Assembly (NCBI GenBank): GCA_964498755.1
Contig: CAZCIB010000008.1
Location: 1 to 64,000, forward strand
DNA: 64,000 bases
Reading direction: 5' to 3'
Origin: RZZS01 sp964498755
GTDB lineage: Bacteria > Pseudomonadota > Alphaproteobacteria > Micavibrionales > Micavibrionaceae
Shown piece by piece: positions 7,939 to 16,386 of the stretch; position 1 is the first letter of the stretch, and every line of letters starts with the position of its first letter. The translations under genes and the position numbers were made by a program. The notes beneath the pieces are model-generated. The model saw only the letters and a program-made list of their open reading frames with translations. It did no database searches and was not told the origin of the DNA.

Positions 7939-8055
7939 CTGATTGGCTGATTGGCTGATTGGCTGATTGGCTGATTGGCTGATTTGAAATTCAACCGCCA
8001 ATAAGCTAATAAGCTAATAAGCTAATAAGCTAATAAGCTAATCAGTTAATCAGCT
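7937..8055. repeat. word-repeat hairpin, 8-bp period (GGCTGATT / AATAAGCT)
   Basis: The left arm, 7937-7984, is AGCTGATT followed by five exact copies of GGCTGATT. A 15-bp loop follows. The right arm, 8000-8055, is five exact copies of AATAAGCT, then AATCAGTT and AATCAGCT. The last right-arm unit is the exact reverse complement of the first left-arm unit, and the inner units pair with one mismatch and one G-U wobble per 8 bp. It starts inside the nadX stop codon and ends 21 bp before the next ATG. It is the most regular of the elements in the window. Confidence 0.95.
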
Positions 8056-8076
8056 TTGCATTAAAAGGAAAACGCC

Positions 8077-8721
8077 ATGCTCCCACCCTGCCCGTTCTAC
8101 ATCATCCGCCACGGCGAAACCGAAGCCAACGCCGCACAGGTCATGGCCGGGCATACGGACGCGCAGCTCACGGCAAAAGGCGTCGCGCAGGCGCACACGG
8201 CGCGGCCCCTGATCGAGTCCCTGCCCGTCATGCCGCGCTTGATCGTGCACAGCCACCTGAGCCGCGCCCGCGATACGGCCTCCATTATCAATCACGGCTT
8301 GCAGCTTCCCATGATGGAAAGCGAAGACATCGCGGAAATCAATGTTGGACAATGGGAAGGCCGGCCATGGAGCGAAGTCGACGTACTGTATCAGTCCGGT
8401 GAAGACCCGCCGGGTGGCGAGACGCATAGCGGCTTCAGGGCGCGCGTCGGGCGCGGCATCGCGCATTACTGCGGCAATTATGACGGGCCGATCCTGTTCG
8501 TCTGTCACGGCGGCGTGATGCGGGCTGTAGGCGAACTCTACGGCCTGCGCGAGTTGCGCTTTAAGAATTGCCATTTGCATGAATTCGAGCCCGACGCGGC
8601 CAACAATCATTTTCCGTGGAAAGTCTGGCAGCATGATATTTGTGAAGCCTCCGGCGCGTTCAGCCGGGTCATGTCGGAGGTTTATCATCAGGAATTGAGA
8701 GAAAACAAGGTCGCCATGTAG
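8077..8721 (+). CDS. histidine phosphatase superfamily protein
   Basis: This is a 214-residue phosphoglycerate mutase-like phosphatase. The phosphohistidine motif is FYIIRHGETEAN (R11-H12-G13), and the second histidine is in LFVCHGGVMR near residue 148. The region between has the usual SHLSRARDTASII arginine motif. Members include cobalamin phosphatases, SixA-like and metabolite phosphatases. The substrate cannot be told from sequence, and there are no cobalamin genes nearby. The ribosome-binding site AAAGGAAAA is well placed before the ATG. The upstream word-repeat element ends 21 bp before the start. Confidence 0.85.
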   Translation: MLPPCPFYIIRHGETEANAAQVMAGHTDAQLTAKGVAQAHTARPLIESLPVMPRLIVHSHLSRARDTASIINHGLQLPMMESEDIAEINVGQWEGRPWSEVDVLYQSGEDPPGGETHSGFRARVGRGIAHYCGNYDGPILFVCHGGVMRAVGELYGLRELRFKNCHLHEFEPDAANNHFPWKVWQHDICEASGAFSRVMSEVYHQELRENKVAM

Positions 8722-8724
8722 CGC

Positions 8725-8815
8725 CTCCTCACCCTCCCGTCTTCTCTGCGCACCGACGGGCCCCTCCCTCTCCCCGGGAAGAAATCGGATTGCTGCAAGC
8801 GATCCGGGTGAGGGG
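8725..8815. repeat. decayed palindromic repeat, same type as the recO insert
   Basis: The outer arms CTCCTCACCC and GGGTGAGGGG flank a CCCTCTCCCCGGG core. This matches the architecture of the recO insert but carries a longer, unrelated middle. It lies between the ends of the convergent phosphatase and folP genes and might act as a transcription terminator for either. Confidence 0.6.
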
Positions 8816-8846
8816 ATAAAGGACACGAGGGCGCTTCGCCGCCTTG

Positions 8847-9665
8847 TTACGTCCCTTTTGCGTCAATAGCGCTAAAAACTTCCAGCGCCTGACGCGTCTT
8901 CGCGACGTCGTGGACACGGAAAATCTTCACGCCTTGCGCGTAGGCGTGCAGAACTGCGGCCAAAGATCCCGGCAAACGCTTTTCCACCGCGGCGTCCGGG
9001 CTGATTTTCTGGATAAACGATTTACGTGACGCGCCGAGCAGAACAGGAACATTCAAATTACGAAAATGTCTTATATTTCCGAGCAATAACAGATTATGCT
9101 CAGGCGTTTTCCCAAAGCCAATGCCGGGATCTATTATAATATGCGATTTATCTATTCCTGCGGCGGCGCAAGACTCTACGCGCTCTTTCAAAAATTCAAA
9201 CACGTCTTCGACAACGTTGTTATAAGAAGGGTTTTTCTGCATGTCTTGCGGGCTTCCCCGCATATGCATCAGGCATACCGGAACGCCCGACCTGGCCGCA
9301 ACCTCCAAAGACCCATTTTCACGTAAAGCGCGCACATCATTGATCATCCCGGCCCCTGCCTCTATCGCCGCCTGCATCACTTCGGGCTTGCAAGAGTCGA
9401 CAGAGACACATTTAACGCGGTTTTTTATCCCCTCAATGACGGGGATAACCCTGTGGATCTCTTCGGGAATACTGACGGGCTCTGAGCCGGGCCGCGTCGA
9501 CTCGCCGCCGATGTCGATAATATCGGCGCCTTCTTCAGACAATTGCAATGCATGGTTGATAGCCCTGTTTACGTCTGTGAATTGCCCACCATCAGAGAAG
9601 CTGTCCGGCGTGACGTTCACCACGCCCATCAGTGTGAATGGTTTTTGCAGGAAATCAGGCGGCAT
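8847..9665 (-). CDS. folP: dihydropteroate synthase
   Basis: FolP condenses p-aminobenzoate with hydroxymethyl-dihydropterin pyrophosphate in folate synthesis and is the sulfonamide target. From the ATG at 9665 the protein has 272 residues, the usual length. Signature blocks are LMGVVNVTPDSFSDGGQF near the N-terminus, IIDIGGESTRPGS, and LLGASRKSFI for the C-terminal lysine-arginine site. I chose the ATG at 9665, which overlaps the folK end by 11 bp, over one 12 codons upstream because the shorter form matches the family. The gene is in an operon with folK. Confidence 0.95.
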   Translation of the reverse strand: MPPDFLQKPFTLMGVVNVTPDSFSDGGQFTDVNRAINHALQLSEEGADIIDIGGESTRPGSEPVSIPEEIHRVIPVIEGIKNRVKCVSVDSCKPEVMQAAIEAGAGMINDVRALRENGSLEVAARSGVPVCLMHMRGSPQDMQKNPSYNNVVEDVFEFLKERVESCAAAGIDKSHIIIDPGIGFGKTPEHNLLLLGNIRHFRNLNVPVLLGASRKSFIQKISPDAAVEKRLPGSLAAVLHAYAQGVKIFRVHDVAKTRQALEVFSAIDAKGT

Positions 9666-10161
9666 TTTCCGTTTCCCGGGACGGGCTGGCGACATAGTCA
9701 TCCGGCAGCATGGCGATCAACTCGCACACGTTTTTTTGCAAAACAGGATGCGCCCAGTCCCTGGTAATATCGCGCAAAGGGTAAAGAACGAAGCCGCGCT
9801 GATGCATGCGCGGATGCGGGATATGCAAGTCCGGCGCGCTCATAACCTGATCATGATAGGCAAGCAAATCTATATCAATGATACGCGCGGCGTCGCGCTC
9901 GTTGCGTTCCCGCCCGAAGGCTTTTTCAATCGCGGCAATCTCTGCAAGGATGTCTTCTGGCGAAAGCGCGGTTTCTACCTGAAAGACGGCGTTCCTGTAC
10001 CATGGCTGATCGGATTTCGGTACGGGCTCCGTGACCCATATGCGCGAGGCGGCGACAATTTTAATGCCGGCGCATTCCAGATAGCCTTTCGCCGCTTCAA
10101 TCGCCTGCTCGGGCGAGCCGTACTTGCCCGGCAGATTACCGCCAATTCCAAGAAGGATCAT
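9655..10161 (-). CDS. folK: 6-hydroxymethyl-7,8-dihydropterin pyrophosphokinase
   Basis: FolK transfers pyrophosphate from ATP to hydroxymethyl-dihydropterin, the step before FolP. The 168-residue product shows LLGIGGNLPGKYGSPEQAI at the N-terminus, the RIWVTEPVPKSDQPWYRNAV loop and the RIIDIDLLAYHD metal site. The start at 10161 is preceded by TTAGGAGC at good spacing. An upstream in-frame ATG would start inside the T-run of a terminator and is unlikely. folP follows with an 11-bp overlap. Confidence 0.94.
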   Translation of the reverse strand: MILLGIGGNLPGKYGSPEQAIEAAKGYLECAGIKIVAASRIWVTEPVPKSDQPWYRNAVFQVETALSPEDILAEIAAIEKAFGRERNERDAARIIDIDLLAYHDQVMSAPDLHIPHPRMHQRGFVLYPLRDITRDWAHPVLQKNVCELIAMLPDDYVASPSRETENAA

Positions 10162-10183
10162 GTCACAAGCTCCTAAAAAAAAC

Positions 10184-10203
10184 ATCCCGGCAAACGCCGG
10201 GAT
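10184..10203 (-). terminator. rho-independent terminator between the M15 peptidase gene and folK
   Basis: The 8-bp stem ATCCCGGC/GCCGGGAT with an AAAC loop is followed on the minus strand by a run of eight T. A shorter T-run exists on the other strand. It ends the transcript of the DUF882/M15 peptidase gene (10248..10841) just before folK, so folK needs its own promoter or readthrough. Confidence 0.85.
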
Positions 10204-10247
10204 TTTTACTTTATTATCTTAGCAACCTTGATTGCAACTTTCGCCAA

Positions 10248-10841
10248 TTACCACTGCCGCACGCGGCCGGTGTCGATATGGATGAAGTTGCTGCGCGGGT
10301 AATAGCCAACGCCGCCAATCTGCAGGTCTACAGCGACCTTGCGCAGGTAAGAGAGCCGCGTATCAGCCAGACGCAAATCAACGGCCTTGCCCTCCATATG
10401 CATGGAGCGCCGGGCAACGCCCGTGCTCGCACGGCGCAGCATCGCGTTTGTTTTCGGACTGCGGTAGCCGGAGATAATCTCAAACGGCTTGCTGGATCCG
10501 CTTTCGTAATGCAGCACGAACAGCAGGTCAATCAGGCGCGGGTCCATCATTTTGACTTCGTTCGTGCGGAAATCGCGCAGCACGTAATTAATGCGCTCAA
10601 ACGCCTCGGGCATATACTTGTCGCCAACGCGGTAAACGCCGGAAAAGCTTTCGGCGGTATGAGCATTGCGGAAAGCGACCTTGTAAGCTCCGTAACCTTT
10701 ACCGTATGCGATGGCCGGCTTCATAAAAGCGGGCACGGCCGCAGCCCCGGCGGCAAACAACATGCCGTTTTTCAAAAGCTCGCGTCTGGATTTGTCCCCG
10801 CACGTATTGACATCTTGCGTGTCCTGACTGGACGCCATCAT
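10248..10841 (-). CDS. Tat-exported DUF882/YcbK-like M15 peptidase
   Basis: The product is a 197-residue murein-peptidase-type protein of the YcbK/DUF882 family (PF05951, M15 superfamily). The N-terminus carries a twin-arginine signal (SRRELLKNG at about residues 18-26) and a hydrophobic stretch ending near AIAYG, so it is probably exported folded to the periplasm. Zinc-site motifs are SGYRSPKTN, SMHMEGKAVDLRL and FIHIDTGRVRQW at the C-terminus. It is likely to trim peptidoglycan cross-links. The L,D-transpeptidase gene lies directly upstream on the same strand, the usual ycbB-ycbK pairing. Confidence 0.88.
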   Translation of the reverse strand: MMASSQDTQDVNTCGDKSRRELLKNGMLFAAGAAAVPAFMKPAIAYGKGYGAYKVAFRNAHTAESFSGVYRVGDKYMPEAFERINYVLRDFRTNEVKMMDPRLIDLLFVLHYESGSSKPFEIISGYRSPKTNAMLRRASTGVARRSMHMEGKAVDLRLADTRLSYLRKVAVDLQIGGVGYYPRSNFIHIDTGRVRQW

Positions 10842-10955
10842 GATTTCCCCCGATCCGGTGATTTAAATGAGACCTAATTGCAGAATTGCCATGTTAAGAA
10901 GTGTTAACGGGATTACCTGAATGTGTCAAACGGAATTGTTTTCTTAAGGAAAAGA

Positions 10956-12701
10956 CTAGGGGAGAAGTCCGCGTGATGCAAGTTTTTTATGGCTATTTGA
11001 GGCAAAAACCTGACCGGGTTCGTCCGGAATGGCGAAACCGTTCATCGCCTCAAGCACAGCCAGCAGGTCCTTGTCGCGCTTGTAAATATCCGGTCCGAAC
11101 ACGAGCTCTCCCTTGTCATTCATCCATATCGTCTGGTGTAAAATATAGATGGGCAGCGTAACTTCCGCCTCTATGTCGGTTTTTTTATAGCTGTCGAGTA
11201 TTTCCTGTTTCATGCGCGCGTTCCAGTCGCGGTTATGCTTCATGACGAAGTCCGCGACCGAATGCGGGTCTTCCACGCGTATACAGCCTGAGCTGTATGT
11301 TCTCTCAGGTTTTTCAAACAGCTCCGGATGGTTCGTGTCGTGAAGATACATGTTATAGCGGTTCGGCATCAGGATACGAATGCGTCCCAGCGGATTGTCA
11401 TCGCCCGGCTGCCCGATGAAGCGGATATCATGGAGCTCGCGCAAAGAGATGTTATGCCAGTCGATCTCGTCCGGATTGAGCACAACGGCCTGATCAAAAT
11501 ACCCTTTCACGAGCTTGATATCGTATTCCTCAAGATATGAGCTGCCCTTTTCTTTCAGCTTCGGCCACGTGTCATAGCGCTTTATGCCCGGCGGGATCGT
11601 CCAGTCGGGGTTCAGGCGCACGCCCGTAATTTCCGCCTTGAATTCCTTCGTGCGCCGCCACGTCTTGCCGACGACGACTTTCATCTCGTGTTTGACGCGG
11701 CCATTTTCGACGGCCCAGAGCATCTGGTTCGCCGTATTGACGACGATATAACGCTGCGGCAATTCCCGGTCCAGCCAGCGCAGCCGCTCGAGATTGGCGA
11801 CGATCTGGCGCATCTTCTGTTCGTTCGACTGGTTGAGCAGGTCCAGCGTTTTCGGGCCGATAATTCCGTCTGGCGTTAAATCATTCGCCGCCTGAAAAGC
11901 GATAATCGCCTCTTCCAGTTCGGCGTCATACGTGCGGCTGTCCGAATGCGGCAGCCCAAGGCGAATGCGCAAATTCGGAACGTCGCTGCTGGCTTCGCCG
12001 GGGAAGAAATATTTCTTGCCGAAATTCAGCGGAAGCACATGAGAGAATTCCCGCTCGGGCGACGCGGCCAGCTCGACAAGCTCTTTTCTCAATGCATCAT
12101 AGAACCGGTCCCGGGGCGCCAGCGACGCAAGCCCCTCTTCGAAGTCCCGCGCTCCTGACATGATGCGAAGCACGGACTCGCCCGTCAGCGGCTGCACCCA
12201 GAATTCGGCGCGCTGCTTAATGCTTTCCGGATTAATGCGCATGCCGCTCAGGTCTTTGGCGTACCTCACAAGGGCGTCCGTCAGGTATAATTCAAGCTTC
12301 GCCTGATCGCGCGCGCCATTGCGCCCCAGATATTGTTCGATTTTAGAAAGGTGATAATGCGCCGGATTAAGCCCGTGCGTCCACGAGTCTTCCAGCGCGG
12401 CAATCAGGGCGTGCGCATTGCTGTTCAAGCCCGAGTTTCCAAACCAGAAACTTGTCTTCTGGCGGCTTTCGTAAAAATCCTGCAACGCCGCCGGATCGGC
12501 GAAAGAACGCCCGTCAATGCGCCCTGCGTCCAAAGTGCGGCCGAAGCTCGCATGCATAACCTGACCACCGTAATAGCCTGAGGATTGCGTTACGGGAGCT
12601 TGTTGCGCCAGGGACGGGGCAATCGCTAGCGCAAACGCAAGAGCCATTACAACAACGATGTAAATGGCATCAAAAAGCTTTTTGCGCGCCTGTTCCGGCA
12701 T
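10956..12701 (-). CDS. YcbB-type L,D-transpeptidase
   Basis: This is a 581-residue periplasmic L,D-transpeptidase that makes 3-3 cross-links in peptidoglycan. An N-terminal hydrophobic signal/anchor (residues 9-32) is followed by a scaffold domain. A peptidoglycan-binding repeat comes next (LEEAIIAFQAANDLTPDGIIGPKT has the typical spacing; about residues 255-290). The YkuD catalytic domain then has HDTNHPELF and the nucleophile cysteine in SSGCIRVEDP. The long capping subdomain places it with YcbB/LdtD rather than with short YkuD enzymes. It ends about 115 bp before the DUF882 peptidase gene and is probably cotranscribed with it. Confidence 0.92.
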   Translation of the reverse strand: MPEQARKKLFDAIYIVVVMALAFALAIAPSLAQQAPVTQSSGYYGGQVMHASFGRTLDAGRIDGRSFADPAALQDFYESRQKTSFWFGNSGLNSNAHALIAALEDSWTHGLNPAHYHLSKIEQYLGRNGARDQAKLELYLTDALVRYAKDLSGMRINPESIKQRAEFWVQPLTGESVLRIMSGARDFEEGLASLAPRDRFYDALRKELVELAASPEREFSHVLPLNFGKKYFFPGEASSDVPNLRIRLGLPHSDSRTYDAELEEAIIAFQAANDLTPDGIIGPKTLDLLNQSNEQKMRQIVANLERLRWLDRELPQRYIVVNTANQMLWAVENGRVKHEMKVVVGKTWRRTKEFKAEITGVRLNPDWTIPPGIKRYDTWPKLKEKGSSYLEEYDIKLVKGYFDQAVVLNPDEIDWHNISLRELHDIRFIGQPGDDNPLGRIRILMPNRYNMYLHDTNHPELFEKPERTYSSGCIRVEDPHSVADFVMKHNRDWNARMKQEILDSYKKTDIEAEVTLPIYILHQTIWMNDKGELVFGPDIYKRDKDLLAVLEAMNGFAIPDEPGQVFASNSHKKLASRGLLP

Positions 12702-13047
12702 GGGAAGAGTCCTTTTCTATTCCTGATTGTGGCAGGAATACATTAAAGAAAATTTAGCAACGCCTTGTTTTATGTTTAATAAAGTGGGCTTTTCTCTGTT
12801 GTTTTCAAGCGTCGCGCTCTTGCCCAACGCGCAAACGTGGTAAAAGTTTGAAAATTGCGGATGATGCGTCTTGAGCCCCTGTGAGCCTGATCTGCGATTT
12901 CCGCATAGCTTTCAGGCTTTTTATGTATGGCGATTTTTCTAACGGGACTGTCTGAAAATGACGTAGGATTTTTATTACATAACAACCCGCCAGTAACGCG
13001 TAAACTGTTTACAATGCCTTACTGACGCAACGATCAGAGAGGCATGC
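12702..13047. other. 346-bp intergenic region
   Basis: This is the spacer between the divergent L,D-transpeptidase and unknown gene 13048. It is AT-rich, with candidate promoter-like stretches (for example TTTACAAT just before 13020 on the plus strand). A minus-strand frame of 69 codons (12776-12985) begins with TTG, lacks a clear ribosome site and resembles nothing I know. I see no RNA gene or repeat. Confidence 0.4.
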
Positions 13048-13467
13048 ATGAAAAAGTCAAAACATCTTCGCGTTTCTTTCAAACCCGGCGCCATTAAAAA
13101 TCCGGATTTCTGGTCGAATATTTTAAGAGAAACGCTTCAGGCAGGGCAGAATCAGGAACGCCCCGGAGCCTACGAATGTCTTGAAACGCTTATGAGCGCG
13201 GAAAAAGAATCGCCCGCATACGCAGCCGCATTTGATAACTTCGACGCCGCGCAAAGCAAGCTGCCCCTTGATGAGGCGCGCGCAGTCATTCGCGAAGCCA
13301 TGACGTACTGTACGCCGGATGATAAGGCGCACCTGCGAAACGTTCTGGACGATATCGCCTGTTTAAAGGGCGAGATAAAGCGCGAGCCCGTGTGCGATAA
13401 CGTGGTTACGCTCAAACGCGTTCGTGAAGCAAAGCCATTGCCAGTCATGGATTTCGCGGCGAGTTAA
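13048..13467 (+). CDS. hypothetical protein (139 aa)
   Basis: This is a 139-residue soluble protein with largely helical character and no signal peptide or membrane segment. Conserved-looking elements are a basic N-terminus (KKSKHLRVSFKPG), a central run of acidic/alanine helices, a cysteine in YCTPDDKAHL, and a C-terminal NVVTLKRVREAKP tail. The ATG follows AGAGAGGCATGC, which contains a plausible ribosome site. It stands alone, convergent with ilvD. I do not recognise a family. Confidence 0.6.
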   Translation: MKKSKHLRVSFKPGAIKNPDFWSNILRETLQAGQNQERPGAYECLETLMSAEKESPAYAAAFDNFDAAQSKLPLDEARAVIREAMTYCTPDDKAHLRNVLDDIACLKGEIKREPVCDNVVTLKRVREAKPLPVMDFAAS

Positions 13468-13478
13468 GCCCGCCTGAT

Positions 13479-15245
13479 CTACAAATCCACATATTCATGC
13501 GTCTCGGATGACCCGCCGGGATGGGTCACTGCGCCGTGCGAGGCCGGGCCGACGGTCTGCGTAAACTTCCACAAGACGCCGCTCCGGTATTGATGTTCTT
13601 TCGGCTTCCATTTCGCATGCCGCGCGGCGAGCTCAACTTCGGAGAGCTGCACGTCGATGGTCCCGGCTTCGGCGTCAATGCGGATGATATCGCCGTCCTG
13701 TAACAAGGCGATTGGTCCGCCCACGGCGGCTTCCGGTCCTATATGGCCGATGCAAAAACCCCGCGTGCCGCCGGAAAAACGTCCGTCGGTAATCAGCGCG
13801 ACTTTCTCGCCCGCGCCCTGCCCGTACAGCGCGCCGGTGGTCGAGAGCATTTCACGCATGCCGGGTCCGCCTTTGGGCCCTTCATAGCGGATCACGAGCA
13901 CGTCACCGTCCTTGTAGTCACGCGCCTGCACGGCGGCGAAGCATTCTTCCTCCGAATCAAAACATCTTGCCGGGCCTTCGAAGACCAGCGATTTAAGGCC
14001 CGCAATTTTAACGATCGCTCCTTCCGGCGCGAGCGTACCCTTAAGGCCGACAACGCCGCCCGTCGGTCGGATCGGTTTTGTGATCGGGTAGACGACGTCC
14101 TGATCTTCGGGAAATTTCACGTCTTCAAGGTTCTCTGCAATCGTCTTGCCCGTTACCGTGACGCAATCGCCGTGGATATGGCCGCCTTTCAAAAGCTCTT
14201 TCAAAACGACGCTGACGCCGCCGATGTCGAACAGATCTTTCGCGACGTATTTACCGCCTGGCTTCATGTCGGCGATATAGGGCGTGCGCTTGAATATTTC
14301 CGCAACGTCATGCAGCGTAAACTCGATCCCCGCCTCATGCGCCATGGCGGGCAAGTGCAGCGCGGCGTTGGTTGAGCCCCCTGTCGCCGCGACAATCGCC
14401 GCGGCATTTTCGAAAGCTTTACGCGACACAATATCGCGCGGGCGCGGCCCGCCGTTTTTAATCAGCTCCATCACCGCCTGCCCGGAGTAGTAAGCATATT
14501 CATCGCGCGTTTCATAAGGCGCAGGCGCGCCGGCCGACCCCGGCAAAGCAAGGCCAATCGCCTCGGACACGCAGGCCATCGTATTCGCGGTAAACTGTCC
14601 GCCGCAGGCCCCTGCCCCCTGACAGGCGACGCATTCCATTTCCTTGAGGTCCTCATCGCTGAAATCGCCTGAGGCGTGCTTGCCGACGCCCTCGAACACG
14701 TCGATGATCGTTACGTCCTCGCCGCGGAATTTGCCGGGCAGGATGGTTCCGCCATACATGAAAATCCCCGGCACGTTGAGGCGGATAATCGCCATCATCA
14801 TCCCCGGCAGGGACTTGTCACAGCCCGCGAGTCCAACTATCGCGTCATAACAATGACCACGCATGGTAAGCTCGACCGTATCGGCGATCCAGTCTCGCGA
14901 AGGCAGAGAGGAGCGCATGCCCTCATGCCCCATGGCGATGCCGTCCGTCACAGTAATCGTCGTGAATTCGCGCGGCGTTCCGTATGCTTCGCTTACGCCC
15001 TTCTTCACGGATTGCGCCTGTCTGGATAAAGCGATGTTACAGGGCGCGGCCTCGTTCCAGCATGTCGCCACGCCGACCAGAGGCCTTGCCATGTCCTCGT
15101 CCCCAAGTCCCATCGCCCGCAGCATCGCGCGGCGCGGCGCGGCCCCGGGACCGACCGTCACGTGACGGCTGAGGAGTTTATCCTTGTCCCAGCGTTCCGG
15201 GGCGTTCGGGTGGGCTTTGTCGGGATTGTAAGGCTTATAAGACAT
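13479..15245 (-). CDS. ilvD: dihydroxy-acid dehydratase
   Basis: IlvD dehydrates dihydroxy-isovalerate and dihydroxy-methylvalerate in valine, leucine and isoleucine synthesis. The 588-residue protein has the iron-sulfur cysteines in GVATCWNEAAPCN, AGCDKSLPGM and CQGAGACGGQFTANTM, and the C-terminal TDGRFSGGTRG and IGHIGPEA blocks. I chose the ATG at 15245 because AAGGAG lies 10 bp before it. An upstream ATG eight codons earlier has no site. ilvE, the last step of the pathway, lies elsewhere in the window (48653). Confidence 0.96.
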   Translation of the reverse strand: MSYKPYNPDKAHPNAPERWDKDKLLSRHVTVGPGAAPRRAMLRAMGLGDEDMARPLVGVATCWNEAAPCNIALSRQAQSVKKGVSEAYGTPREFTTITVTDGIAMGHEGMRSSLPSRDWIADTVELTMRGHCYDAIVGLAGCDKSLPGMMMAIIRLNVPGIFMYGGTILPGKFRGEDVTIIDVFEGVGKHASGDFSDEDLKEMECVACQGAGACGGQFTANTMACVSEAIGLALPGSAGAPAPYETRDEYAYYSGQAVMELIKNGGPRPRDIVSRKAFENAAAIVAATGGSTNAALHLPAMAHEAGIEFTLHDVAEIFKRTPYIADMKPGGKYVAKDLFDIGGVSVVLKELLKGGHIHGDCVTVTGKTIAENLEDVKFPEDQDVVYPITKPIRPTGGVVGLKGTLAPEGAIVKIAGLKSLVFEGPARCFDSEEECFAAVQARDYKDGDVLVIRYEGPKGGPGMREMLSTTGALYGQGAGEKVALITDGRFSGGTRGFCIGHIGPEAAVGGPIALLQDGDIIRIDAEAGTIDVQLSEVELAARHAKWKPKEHQYRSGVLWKFTQTVGPASHGAVTHPGGSSETHEYVDL

Positions 15246-15316
15246 GAGGGCGTTTCTCCTTGTTTTCATTCAGAGAAAACACCAATGCGCATGAGAGGTC
15301 AATAACTGCTTAAGAT

Positions 15317-15835
15317 TTACTCTTCCCGTCTCTCTCGGTGCAGAAGCGCCTCGTTAATCATGCGGCGGATTTGCTGGTGGTTGGCGACGAAAGGAACAAT
15401 GACGGCGCGTTGCCCGGTCCCGGCGACCATAACGCTGCCGTAGCCCAGAAGCCGGGCCATAATCGTACGGGCGATCTCGACGCTCTCGATCTGGCTGAAA
15501 CGCATATCGACAAAATCGAGATTAATGATGCCGTAACGCACAAGTACCCTTCGATCGCTTATAACAAGCGCAAGGTAGTATTTGGTTAGCCATGCAACGA
15601 TAAAAAATAAAAGCGCGCATCCGGTTAGAAAAACGCCCAGATTAAAGGCCGCCGTAAACATCAGCAAAATCCCGGCTACGGCAATCGCAGCCGCTTTCCA
15701 GTATATCCCCCAGTGGATGACGGCGGACGTAATAATTTTTTCATCGGGAAGCAGGACCTGTTGAAGGTCAGCATGGCCGGGCTGTAACCGGCTGCCTGGC
15801 GCTCCGCGTCTGTCAGCCCGCCGCCGTTCCTTCAT
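15317..15835 (-). CDS. bacterial PH-domain membrane protein (172 aa)
   Basis: The product has an N-terminal basic, disordered stretch and two hydrophobic segments at about residues 48-85. A bPH2-type domain (PF03703, YdbS/YdbT-like) follows, with YYLALVISDRRVLVRYGII, MRFSQIESVEI and GYGSVMVAGTG. It overlaps by 4 bp (ATGA) with the upstream paralogue 15832..16383, so the two are translationally coupled and probably form one membrane complex. The role of bPH2 proteins is poorly known; some relate to envelope stress or lipid homeostasis. Confidence 0.75.
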   Translation of the reverse strand: MKERRRADRRGAPGSRLQPGHADLQQVLLPDEKIITSAVIHWGIYWKAAAIAVAGILLMFTAAFNLGVFLTGCALLFFIVAWLTKYYLALVISDRRVLVRYGIINLDFVDMRFSQIESVEIARTIMARLLGYGSVMVAGTGQRAVIVPFVANHQQIRRMINEALLHRERREE

Positions 15836-16383
15836 ATCGATTTGGCTTTCTCTAACGCCTTGCGAAAGGATACGGGATCTTCAAGCGGCGGCAATACGAC
15901 TTCTCCCACGCCCATGCCGCGAACCATCACGCGGCCATAATTCAAAAGGCGCCCCAAAATACCCTGGAGCACATTGACGCCCTCAATCCGGTCAATGCTG
16001 ATCTCGCCGACATAGCGCGCAACAAGACCGCGCTTATAAACCAGACGCGAGTTCGTCACGGCGATCTCGGTCGTCACCTTGATAATCATCATGGAGGCAA
16101 AACGGAGCAAGCCCATGATGAACATGAAAAACGCGAAAATTTTAACGGCCGGATGCAGGGAGCGCACCTGCGTGAGCCAACTCGCATCCGGCGGCAAGTC
16201 TTTCATTTCAAGAAAAGGGATGGGAAAGCTGGTTGTAATGTAAACTGAGGCTCCCAGAATAACGATGCAAAAAATCAGGCCCCAGAGAATGTTCATAAAA
16301 GCGCTCACTGTGTAAATCCAGTGGAAATGCCCGATATGAACCAGCTCCTCTTCAGGGCCTAATGATTGCTGTATGTAGAGCAT
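15832..16383 (-). CDS. bacterial PH-domain membrane protein (183 aa)
   Basis: The product is a paralogue of the following gene. It has two hydrophobic segments (about 25-50 and 75-100) and then a bPH2 domain with VTNSRLVYKRGLVARYVGEISIDR-type strands, split here by ISIDRIEGVNVLQGILGR, and LNYGRVMVRGMG. The basic C-terminus ends in KALEKAKSI. The ATG lies 3 bp from the pfk stop codon on the same strand, so pfk and both PH genes look like one operon. Confidence 0.78.
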   Translation of the reverse strand: MLYIQQSLGPEEELVHIGHFHWIYTVSAFMNILWGLIFCIVILGASVYITTSFPIPFLEMKDLPPDASWLTQVRSLHPAVKIFAFFMFIMGLLRFASMMIIKVTTEIAVTNSRLVYKRGLVARYVGEISIDRIEGVNVLQGILGRLLNYGRVMVRGMGVGEVVLPPLEDPVSFRKALEKAKSI

Positions 16384-16386
16384 ACG

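Noticed and set aside
7937..8055. CRISPR array
   Set aside because: Units are 8 bp, contiguous and without spacers, with inverted arms; nothing like a CRISPR repeat-spacer pattern and no cas genes.
12776..12985. 69-codon minus-strand frame upstream of the L,D-transpeptidase
   Set aside because: TTG start, no ribosome site, no family resemblance; kept only as a note in the intergenic entry.
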